Source: a virus. From it: a stretch of 28,556 nt of DNA. The notes beneath the pieces were generated by a model that made no database searches, was not told the DNA's origin, and worked only from the letters and a program-made list of their open reading frames with translations. The translations under genes were made by a program, and so were the position numbers. How positions within the stretch are numbered: position 1 is the stretch's first letter; every line of letters starts with the position of its first letter. Shown in pieces: positions 18,501 to 23,500 of this stretch. The stretch is taken from positions 1 through 28,556 of the IMG/VR virus record IMGVR_UViG_3300020445_000049. The stretch is one strand, 5' to 3'.

Positions 18501-18923
18501 ATTTCTATTAAAGATACTAAGATTGGCGAAGGTGTTACCTCCGTTGATAGCCACGATACTTCAGTTGTTGGTATTGGTACAACATTCTTAGATAATATAT
18601 ACAAAGTTCACAGTATTACTACTGCTGATAAAACAGGTGAGATTACTTGTAACATATTAAGTACAACTAATCATGTTGGATTAGCTTCCACTGGACAGTA
18701 TAATCAAACAAATATTGGAATAACAACTTCTCTAGGAACAATTTCATGGGGAAGATTGTATGGACCAGATACAGTTAGATCAACAAATCCAATCTCAATT
18801 GGTGTTACTGGATTAACTATTGACTCTGGATTATCTACTTTCCCAGTTATTCAAAGGAGAAATTATTCTCTAGGATCCCTCAAAGGATTAAGGAATACAG
18901 GTGCTATTAGATTACAAGTATAA
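3510..18923 (+). CDS. gp7: Giant gp7-like baseplate wedge/fibre protein (5137 aa)
   Basis: A single uninterrupted 5137-residue frame, over 500 kDa. Residues about 10-300 resemble, from my memory of T4 gp7, the C-terminal third of that protein: SFYQSKGIEESIKILFKLLY (205-224) matches T4 FYSTKGIEASYKFLFKVLY, and LVGQTIY (263-269) is identical. T4 gp7 is the elongated wedge protein that starts wedge assembly with gp10 and gp8. The rest is mostly repeated beta modules: several 'GxxY' units (xVxxxGxGYxxxP) around 770-1230, 2100-2200, 4490 and 4875; 'HGxxxGDxV' units; a YHYH-like domain with YDGIPIYGPYGY (1296-1307) and a second half starting NGR (1360); a conserved block around VIHPSGLKNFADT (H2498); 'NGVxQTP' units at N3320 and N4660; eight SYPR repeats (3474-4390). 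The C-terminus ends in a GLRNTG segment typical of cyanophage fibre-like proteins. Position between gp6 and gp8 is that of gene 7 in T4. The wedge role is well supported; host contact by the repeats is inferred. Confidence 0.85.
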   Translation: MSIEFDKRVQVNKIVESQLPEFVVADFPLTTDFLKQYYISQEFQGGPTDLIDNLDRYLKVDNLVPEVVTGTTTLSTDILSDDTTITVASTKGFPQEYGLLKIDDEIISYTGKTSTTFTGCIRGFSGISGYNVGISSSLLDVNKQTLKFDDTNASNHNINSVITNLSVLFLQEFYKKIKKTFLPGLEDETFYSGIDVGNFVKNARSFYQSKGIEESIKILFKLLYGVEAKVLDLEERLVKPSAAEFIRRETVIAEAISGNPYNLVGQTIYKSTDDRTTGSVSEVEILTRAGKTYYQLSLFVGFSDRDLIEGSFNIQAKTKALETISIGSSIISVDSTIGFDESGSILSENSDDIIEYTSKSVNQFFGCSNITSAIETGSSIRTTETVFGYEGGDLSQRCDLRITGVLSKFVPSEDISLVGEREEISVKNVGEVILNRGESYKELFANSWIYNTSSRYQIENVASNGQTSFTLLSTIDKSSLKIGDSITFLRRTAMTPMGGAIVKSIDYVTNSITVDNLSWSSGEPNPLADYDLRRNLNKAKTTSVGIGLSNSNVISDVLNVYVDGNKDGYVASNALPSYELNLQRFTSVISENVGLGVTFRDILDYPTFQDPISGFDSQYARINLPEPTKFISGNAVVYQTRDNLDDIGIPIDGLSDGETYYISVAEGSNKKGIALYNSISAIGSASSITMNPPVGAGHTHTHTFILKDHFNKMLYEDRILRKYPLAQDLSITTKGQKPINNIGMLINGTQIRSYVANETMSFGPLESIEVYNSGKDYDVANPPKLSIEAPLEYGGERAYAEPIIRGSVKEILVDEQDFDIDKVLSVSLVGGNGKGCLLEPVIGPRFREVEFDSRDIFFSGGLDIQEETITFKKDHNLVDGQLIYYNSNGQDPIGITKFKEASNVVTEWLVNGAPYYVRVINPKRIYLFKTPDDAMFGITGINTVGFSTATNAAGIHKFRLDSKNTLRSVRVLNSGYDFQYRKLPVHPSGISTSFDTVNFKNHGFRDGDLVEYTTMVGIGTTQPKAIQGLTVSTGISTTANFYHVLKIDNDSFRLSDAGIGGTSKVDYTRKKYVGLGSTGTGYQVFKYPDIEVNVNVSFASSISGKINFTPIVTGEIIGSYLYDGGSKYGSKVSGHYFTPKITIENGRTAEVRPIIESGKIIDVQVLNKGKEYWSLPDLTITDGGATGSGCKLKPVINEDGQLSDIVVINTGIGYSTNANVYVDPKGKNALLNASIRKLSIDNYQWQNENHLEKLNDDLLQFSVHAYTNTIAEELGDIGGVTGAGIGTHSSLIGWAYDGIPIYGPYGYTDPSDINSGIKRLLPSYVQKYDYKDRPTLHEYEEKFFVEDNIFDGSGDLDIHNGRFCKTPEFPNGVYAYFATVDQNGVPQYPYFIGESYRLPYIEENTVLDQSFDFGSSNLSRNTFPYKVNDINADNDFIIESNEVIKQKSVVESVTRGVVDTFQILDGGDGYKVGDFTVFDDEGTNGNGARGQVDEIVGIGVSSINTKLTTFEDAILVWNSNSEVMVHSLPSIELNDQDTVLISGLSTSIYKLNNSFKVGVSTDVIGLAKTMSVQNNSNGAVEDIYVNYIPNTVSIGGSLRVGDECLKVLNLFDVGSIIRVNRPTSGIAHTYGSKIDVLNNRISIPVKTNRFESDVNLIEFFNANLAVGVGTTCGSVVNYAIGESTKQVNIPSQNIYLPGHPFKGGEKIIFSKKPGAGSLLVGREIDASQQFYLPDQNTSVSELYVIDKGSDFIGLATNVGAANTEGGIFFYSNGSNDYEYKIETTFEQITCNVDRIVSTVTTKIGAANTTTHGLQNGDIVNVDVIPNTTVGLGSTAPLVLDYNEQYQKILINPVGFDGADVDTIKDTISITDHGYKNGDKVFYKCDGDVVSGLTTGCYYIHLVDSNKFNLSETYNDTFSSPPRMVDLSSSGNGHTISLVNPEISVVKNSQLTFGVGSFNLANYNLKFFYDKEFKNEFLTATDRNAFNVVGLGTIGIGTFLSSPVVGAAVSIGFSTAMPAILYYSLEKGGYISTADKDVNNYSRIVFTDSKYSGDYKIFDVTDETFKFSPRAIPEVLRYEEDQCDKIEYSSKSDSVSGPIKSIKLISEGSSYKKVPKFTKINSLNGTNANIVALSTSIGRINNLRIVDIGYEYSSDSTLRPEAFISPVVRIDDLDYIEQISVVDTGRDYLSPPDLILYNPESNEVVDSTSLEAIAPNQGVSDVEVIAPINGLDSVTHRVIAVNNSNGIGINSMTVDGTEATCVMETPINGYTEAPFAVNDEIFVEGIQLFGETGIGTQASSSSGISTDGEGWNSSDHNYEYFKVTSYISSNPDVLKFDLVGLTTNPGIAKTYQSGYANIVNRNKLPVFAPIQKRSKFLQDEPILVKENQTGTFQKKDLKVIEIREDFIKTTGLYNLRVGDRIAGQYSGVTASVTGITANTAKFDVSFSNRKEIGWINNTGMLNEDFQVIPNNDYYQNLSYSVRSSKTWETFVDPLNRVIHPSGLKNFADTLLETNVDVRVGLGSTEASKAVIILDVFGEKRVDTINDFDHVIDYDARDNKSKFIDFKHKKLTDFTKCKTNRVLIHDDISGRFSSKGGQDQYTEIEEINTNFTKYHIQVVDADTFDVQFTDLITLTSTNNAYILERSTDYSNNQLGEFKTNVDYFNRKTLEFTPSEKFEKDFDIKVLKTSFNTDTISDGLQEIGSIDLIGKNVQVAAAQTAMSGNTVIVTGTTTTNISQFSPTDFNAFFANVMVKDDASGELDYNEVIVNFDGTDTYITESYTDVLGVTYSSSANSKVGVLTARFDSGTIYFDCINDRTSKLLVSANIVGLGTTTAGIGTYRYKVPGQPDGSERTVRYESNYNAVDNGNSIPVFTLDGTVDSSAKCLLKVTSGQNSAIHQAIVIQDVNNDAVTVQYPHVAIGDQSGIGTFGTVTDTINNTVRFDFYPDAAYSSSTVEVQAYSEIYQTVNDFENEPPLLQFGPVSTELVLSSYDGLNGTRGNRVNFDLKHEGIPIYYKTFNPDSSQLTVSAGAGTTFTIPDHFFNTNEKLNYNPYSTFIGVAAAPCGIAQTTNNLGQLVTEMPSEVYVKALTPDTFQLFSRKDYIATGLPIEVTDVGGGNAHKLEMGKKISKTVIGLDGIIQQPVTYTSISHTLPTTIGIGLSQFALSGISSVQPRDVLKIDDEYMKVEEVGLAESVSGTINSWNGTIPVVKVKRGSLGILPTTHNSGANVQVYRGSYNIVDSTAWFLDPPKGNTRTRRNLTNLPYVRAEFSGRTFLRTNYDTNMVFDDISDNFTGIGRTYSLTVGGANTSSGVGVGNGILFINGVFQTPLTLNNLGNNYEIEADVISGISSVTFTGISSENGQLIQSEFDINQNQVPRGGIIVSMGSTTGVGYAPLVGARVYPKLQNGSIVSVTGTGTSIGPIGGGIQTAHYDSNIGIITVTTNEVHGFGLQSPETVKLEGLHFTCPTYTIGQPITGTTYDPATGDMVIKIVGHGLSNGDSVKLKEESITFSCGFGGATGSAAEKSYPRKTDPAYDRYMYISDVTNDTFKVNVLFGITPTNTDAHTFVGATPDCVQSLNYVGVTTSIFQDHERSLPLVGVSSARSFQVNVGINSIPHIYLKGGEVWRYENELTYGSGYREPVSIAVTDIAYDHKFVKSDADSITAYTGGFMGQSLTPTAIDYTSHSGDLLMTLGEHGIAGPVDITVQDAQYDARVGILTATAGTHFDVSGATYDPTTGIMVLTIGTHSLDTNDKVKIKPNSLTFSCGFGGATGTAAQKSYPRASGSGNPSSGPDPAYDNFLNITAVDTVAGTISVKVLDTTPSSNTDVHTFVSALPEAVFIPRVFTNNEQVRFADNSITFKCGMDNNATTHSYPRSTDPASGKWLIVSNVTPTHFEVNVGTSPIVGYTPTTGTTYDPFTGLMVLEIGTHTLKQGQSVRLDPESISFSCNYGSGGTKSYPRASNDPFYNTAIPIQSVTDTTITLQVLSTVPSTNTDVHTFEGATPNAVKAGGFYPHTFDSSTAKGTEATKSLKIATNSLTFTCSKDDHDGEHTYPRTTDPAYDVFLPITAATQNTLMTNVGPGGGAGTGAVITAKIADNTHKFVNAIGTHIYKSSISDAVTIGSTKKDVTNAAYTPSTGVLVLTIGTHTFSTSDTVTIAHKALKFTCDADNHATEHAYPRTTDPAYNTALTITAVDQSGGTITCNVGIPSQYEGIENSGGALTADTVDYDPQCGIMTVTTSAAHGLTAAIIKNSTNAVYNPNVGILTVTTNTNHGFSNGDYVKIAENSLIFKCAKDGFLSEHSYPRKGDPLFNTWTPVSNVTPKKFEVQCLPSVPSTNTSDHSYERSEAGNIMGANSTVKFVGGSLTLTCNKDRHATNHSYPRPTDPVCGYETIYGPTYSISPVNRVRLQSGTYTFTYNTTVVGTSATSSLIVGNTRYSIGALAVDTGSAQVYEIEVGELRTVGVEGVESTTKFSVNVGRSPYGTGGSLEFTVVSGGTGYVNPEIITPQPNYENMPVKGVSRLGIGKTTDTGVNLLLNLQVGAAQTSVGISSTLFEISNFDIARPGHSFKIGDRFTPIGMVTSAEVEEPLKDFELEVVEIFNDFFSAWQFGEIDFIDDIKSMQNGIRRRFPLFFNGQLLSFEKDEADPLSSDINLNAVLLIFVNGVLQTPGTAYQFEGGTTFTFTEAPDTGDKVDIFFYLGQRGIDVEIIDIQETIKPGDDVRIYRHPSLPDSITQDRERVVKEILTSDLIETDVYSGLGINEDDDKPVSWTKQKVDKVIQGSLVSKARESIEPCVYPTAKIISDVNETSGIGLGLQDGIFVDDAEFFFYEEGPLRIPSSERYGITVDAIDTLMMPVGGEKRAAAAEVVIGTATSQVSSITITDGGSGYTVAPTIKISAPPMIGVGIGTTATATTTIVNGSVTSATVTNVGFYTGRVPNVIIESPTYETEKIELFKFAQGFTGIITGIGTAVGSGGHPLAIKFFFKTIDGNQAGDLRIGYPISIKDTKIGEGVTSVDSHDTSVVGIGTTFLDNIYKVHSITTADKTGEITCNILSTTNHVGLASTGQYNQTNIGITTSLGTISWGRLYGPDTVRSTNPISIGVTGLTIDSGLSTFPVIQRRNYSLGSLKGLRNTGAIRLQV
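13929..16671 (+). repeat. Eight imperfect 'SYPR' protein repeats within gp7
   Basis: Eight copies of a unit of the form xSLTFxCxxD...HSYPRxTDPAYxxxLxIxxVTxxTxxVxV lie in gp7. The [STA]YPR motif starts at nucleotides 14076, 14835, 15114, 15369, 15654, 16026, 16404 and 16635 (residues 3523, 3776, 3869, 3954, 4049, 4173, 4299, 4376), mostly 77-126 residues apart with one 253-residue interval. Each copy has one Cys upstream of YPR. Five (units 3, 5, 6, 7, 8) have C-x2-D-x5-H-x-YPR. Most are preceded by a YDPxTGxMVLxIGTHxL segment, and several are followed by NTDxHTF. Units 1 and 2 share 32 identical bases (14028-14059 and 14787-14818), which points to recent duplication or gene conversion. The units look like tandem beta domains of a fibre. 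Confidence 0.85.
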
Positions 18924-18930
18924 TTATGTC

Positions 18931-18938
18931 TATAAATA
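18931..18938 (+). promoter_or_regulatory. T4-type late promoter upstream of gp8
   Basis: A second exact TATAAATA, in the 38-base gap between gp7 and gp8 and 23 bases before the gp8 start. It would restart late transcription after the 15.4-kb gp7 gene. No terminator hairpin is seen in the same gap. Confidence 0.8.
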
Positions 18939-18961
18939 AAGAAAAAAAGTGTAGTTAAGAA

Positions 18962-20572
18962 ATGCCAGCAATTGTCACCGACCAATTTAGGATTCTTAAT
19001 GCTAGTAATTTCGTAGATTCTATTGATAGTAATAATTACTACGTTTTTATTGGTTTACCAAATCCAACAAAACTTACGGAAAGTACTGTTGTAGGGTACG
19101 GTAGGTCGGAAAATTGGAATACCAATCCACCACAACCTCTTGATAGTTTTTCAAATAATTCCCATATAGGGGATACAATGATGTTTGGTAAGAAGATAAC
19201 TTCTGCCAATATTCGTCGTGTTATAAAGAGAGTTGATTGGAAAGCGGGTACTAGATATGAGATCTATAGAGATGATTATAGTAGTTCTAATCCAAGTCCA
19301 TTAAAGAGTGCTAATAGGCTATATGATGCTGAGTACTATGTAATGAACTCAGATTATAAAGTTTATGTTTGTATTGATAATGGTTCTAATGGAGATAATG
19401 AAAAAGGTAATGTCTCACAGGATGAACCAACATTTACTGATTTAGAGCCATCAAAAGCTGGTGGATCTGGTGATGGTTATCTGTGGAAATATCTTTATAG
19501 TGTTTCTCCAGGTGATATTATAAAATTTGATTCTACAGAATATATTACTGTTCCCAATAATTGGTCAACAAGTACCGATCCTCAGATAAGGGCAGTAAGG
19601 GAGAATGGTGATTCTGAGGTTAATGATAATCAAATTAAGCATGTTTATATTAAAAATGGTGGATCCTCATATCAAACACTTTCAGGTCAAGAAGTTGATA
19701 TTGTTGGTGATGGATATGGTGCTAAAGCTAGGGTTGATGTTAATCAGGGTGTAATATCTGATGTAACAGTTAGTGCTGGTGGACAAGGATATACATATGG
19801 GTTGGTAGATTTAGGTCCAGTTAATAGCACTGCTTCTGGAAATTTAGCAGAATTGATTCCTATTGTTCCTCCAAGTAAGGGACATGGTTTTGATATTTAC
19901 ACTGAATTAGGAACTGATAAAGTTTTGATTTATGCTAGATTTGATGATTCAACTAAGGATTTCCCAACTGATACTAAATTTGCCCAAGTTGGTATTATTA
20001 AGAATCCAACAGTTGGTGGAACTGGCGGCACAGTTGCTACTGTGTTTGAAGGTCCTGAATTTTCATCATTAGATGCTATGATTTTTAATGATGAACCAAA
20101 TAGTAATGATGTTACTAAGAAGGTTGATGGTACTCCAGAAGTTGGTGAAGTTATAGAGCAGAAAATTGATGCTGCTGGAAACATAGCACGAGCATATGTT
20201 GCTTCCTTTGATAAGGAAACTAAAGTTTTGAAATTTTTTAGAGATAGATCTCTAAATTATAAAGGTTCTCAAAACCATACAGATTATGTTGGTATTTCAA
20301 CTCAAGGTAAGTTTTGGGACTTTAAATCTGATGGACCCGTAGTTGAGGGTAAATCTTCTGGATTTAAAGGTTATATCAATAATAGTTATACTGGAATAAC
20401 CACAAATCCATCTGGAACTAAGCAAATTAACTTAGGTTCTGCTTTTACAAGTGGGTTATCTAAATCTGAGATAAATAAAGGATCAGGGGAAATGGTTTAT
20501 GTTGACAATAGACCTCTGATTGCTCGAAATACTCGACAAAAAGAAGACGTTAAAATCATCCTGGAATTCTAA
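18962..20572 (+). CDS. gp8: Baseplate wedge protein gp8, with internal insert
   Basis: Both ends match T4 gp8 as I recall it: the N-terminal region has IVTDQF and a YGRSENW segment (T4 FGRSEPW), the middle has GDGYLWKYLYSVSP (T4 GDGYVWEYLFEIPP) and YITVPNNW, and the C-terminus GEMVYVDNRPLIARN with KIILEF corresponds to T4 GEMIYMENRPPI and INILFTF. In T4 a gp8 dimer sits in the upper outer part of each wedge and binds gp7, gp10 and gp6. At 536 residues it is about 200 longer than T4 gp8 (334). Part of the extra length is an insert at about residues 225-305 with two glycine-rich GxxY units (KNGGSSY and SAGGQGY) of the type found in gp7. No Shine-Dalgarno is visible; the ATG at 18962 fits the family N-terminus and follows a late promoter by 23 bases. 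Confidence 0.93.
   Translation: MPAIVTDQFRILNASNFVDSIDSNNYYVFIGLPNPTKLTESTVVGYGRSENWNTNPPQPLDSFSNNSHIGDTMMFGKKITSANIRRVIKRVDWKAGTRYEIYRDDYSSSNPSPLKSANRLYDAEYYVMNSDYKVYVCIDNGSNGDNEKGNVSQDEPTFTDLEPSKAGGSGDGYLWKYLYSVSPGDIIKFDSTEYITVPNNWSTSTDPQIRAVRENGDSEVNDNQIKHVYIKNGGSSYQTLSGQEVDIVGDGYGAKARVDVNQGVISDVTVSAGGQGYTYGLVDLGPVNSTASGNLAELIPIVPPSKGHGFDIYTELGTDKVLIYARFDDSTKDFPTDTKFAQVGIIKNPTVGGTGGTVATVFEGPEFSSLDAMIFNDEPNSNDVTKKVDGTPEVGEVIEQKIDAAGNIARAYVASFDKETKVLKFFRDRSLNYKGSQNHTDYVGISTQGKFWDFKSDGPVVEGKSSGFKGYINNSYTGITTNPSGTKQINLGSAFTSGLSKSEINKGSGEMVYVDNRPLIARNTRQKEDVKIILEF
20470..20477 (+). promoter_or_regulatory. Possible late promoter inside the end of gp8
   Basis: GATAAATA, one base off the T4 consensus, about 100 bases before the start of the 2514-residue gene. 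It is inside coding sequence and could be chance, but its placement is like that of the GATAAATA before gp7. Confidence 0.3.
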
Positions 20573-20578
20573 AGTAAA

Positions 20579-23500
20579 ATGCCACAAAAGACTAATTTAA
20601 ATATAAGTCCTTATTACGATGATTTTGATAAGGCGAAGAATTATTACAAGGTTTTGTTTAAACCTGGGTATCCAGTTCAAGCAAGAGAATTAACAGGTCT
20701 TCAATCAATATTACAGAATCAAGTTGAATCTTTTGGTAATCATGTATTCAAAGAAGGATCTATGGTTATACCTGGATCTGTTACGTATGATAGTACATAT
20801 TTTTCATGTAAGGTAAATGGTGATCATCTAGGAATTGATGTTAGCATATATCTCGATGCTTTAGTTGCTGGTGAAGGTACACGAGTAAGAGGACAAAATT
20901 CTCAAATTGTAGGTAAAATTGTAAATTACATTTTACCACCAGAAGAAAATGTTGATGATATTACAATTTTTGTAAAATATACTGAATCTGATAGTACTGG
21001 AGAAAGTACACATTTCCCTAATGGAGAAATATTAGTACTTGATCAAAATGTTACTTATGGAAACACTACATTAGTTTCTGGAGATACTGTATTAACATTA
21101 AATAGTGAAAATGCTTCTGCAACTGGAACTTCTGTTGGGGTAGATTCTGGAGTATATTTCTTAAGAGGTGCATTCGTTGATACACCAAAATCTGTAGTTA
21201 TACTTGAGCCATATTCAACTAAACCATCATATAGAGTTGGATGGGAAATACTTGAAGAATTAGTTAATTCAAATGATGATCCTACTTTAAATGATAATGC
21301 AAAAGGTTTTACTAATTTTGCTGCTCCAGGTGCTGATAGATTTAAAATTGGTGTAAAATTATCTAAAAAAGCACTTGATGATTTTGATGATACTAATTTT
21401 GTAGAAGTATTACGTGTAAAGAATGGTGAAGTAAAGAAGATACAGAATAAATCTCAGTATAATGTTATTAGAGATTGGATTGCTGGAAGAACATATGATG
21501 AGTCTGGTAATTATGCCGTAAATCCCTTTAATGTTAGTGTTCAAAACTCATTAAATGATGAGATAGGATCTAATGGTAAGTATGTTGAGGGAGAAAAAAC
21601 TGATGAACTCAATACACCTAGTGATGATTTAGCATGTATAGAATTATCACCAGGTACAGCATATGTTAAAGGATATCAAGTTCCTTTAACTGGAACTACT
21701 GTATTGGATGTAGATAAACCAAGAGATACTAAAACTATACAAGCTGGATCTGTTCCTTTTAGGATGGGTAGTTTATTAAAAATTAATAACCCACATGGAA
21801 CTCCTTATATTAATCTTGGTGCTAATACAAGTAATGTTGCCAATACTGTAGAACTTTATAGTCAAAGAAAAGGAACTGGTGTTCCAACTGCTGGTAGTGG
21901 TACTAAAATTGGTGAAGCTCGTGTATATTCTTATGGATTATCTGATGCTAGTTATGAGGGAGATGATACAGAATGGGATCTATATTTGTATGATTTACAA
22001 ACATATACTCAATTAGAGATTGGAAATGGTGCTGGTGGATTAACATATCAGCAAAATACTCTAGCTCCACTTGGTTCTAAAGTTAGGGGAATGAGTAGTG
22101 GTGCTGAAGGATATGTTGCTGGTCATCCAAGTGCTGGTAATATAAACATCAGTGATACATCTGGTGCGTTTATTTCTGGTGAAAAGTTAGTATTTAATGA
22201 GAAAACAAGTAATGTTGGGGTAAATACATCTACAGCATCAGTTTCAAAGGTTACACAATATACTATTGATGATCTAAAGTCAGTTTTTCAGGCAAAAACT
22301 ATAGGTGGTTTTGGTAGTGGTGCTAAAGATTTTACTGCTGATGCAATTCTATATGATAGAATTTTACCTAATTTTTCTATAACAGATCAATTAAATATTA
22401 CTGGTTCTGCTAGTGATGCGTCAGCGACTTGTCCAAATAGAAGATTTTCTGGTGCTGTAGGGTTAAAAGTTGATTCTATAGTTGGATATAAAGTAGATTC
22501 TCAAGGTGATCCTGTTTATAATAGAGTTAGTGCTATTTCAGCAGATGGATCAACTTTAACACTTGATGATGTTGCTACAGTTGCTGGTGTTAATTATGGT
22601 GATATACCGTCAAATGGTACTACAGTTGCTTCTCTTTTTACTGTTAAATCTCCAAAAGTAATTAATTATAATCGTTCTGGATTATTTACTCAATTACCAA
22701 AAAGAAATGTATCTTCAGTAGATCTTTCTAATTCAAGTTTAGTAATATCTCGCCAAGTTTCAGATCAAACTGTAGCAGGTAATAGTCTACAACTTAAGAC
22801 TTCAATTGTTATGGAGAATTCTGGTGCTGGTGCTGCTTTAGGAATTACAACAGCATTCTTTGAACCATTTGATGCTGAAAGATATTCAATTCATTATTCA
22901 GATGGTACTACAGAACCTCTAACATCCGATCAGGTTAATATTACTGGTAATGGTAGTGTTATAACCTTTAGAAGTTTATCAAAGGCAACAGATAGTAATG
23001 TAGTTGTTAACACTACATTAAAGAAACTTGGACTTTCTAGTAAAGTTAAAAATTACATTAGAAGTTCTCAAGTTGAAGTAACAAAAACTATTAGTGTATC
23101 TAATGGATCTACAAATCTTGGAATTAGTAGTGCTTATGGACTAAGAGTTGAAGATAAGGAAATATCATTAAATGTTCCTGATGCTGTTAAGATTCATGCC
23201 GTATATGAATCTAAAGATACTAATAAACCAACTTTAGATGGTTTAGTTTTTGTTTCTGGATTAGGTCTTGATACGAATACATTTATTGGCGAAAAGATCG
23301 TTGGTTCTGAGAGTAGAGCGATAGCACAAGTTGTTAATAGAGTTTCTGATACAACAATTGAATATGTACCTTTAAATAGTAATAGTTTTATTAAAGGTGA
23401 AAGTGTTACTTTCAAAGAATCTCAAATTACTGCCAATCTACAAAGTTTGAATGATGGTAATTATGTTAATAGAACTAAGAATTATACCTTAGATAAAGGG

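Noticed and set aside
3510-18923. gp7 as an assembly artefact joining several genes
   Set aside because: The frame is open throughout with uniform composition, recognisable start and end, and modules running across it. Giant frames of this sort are known next to gp6 in marine T4-like phages.
18924-18961. Transcription terminator between gp7 and gp8
   Set aside because: The gap has a run of A and a late promoter but no hairpin followed by a T tract on the + strand.
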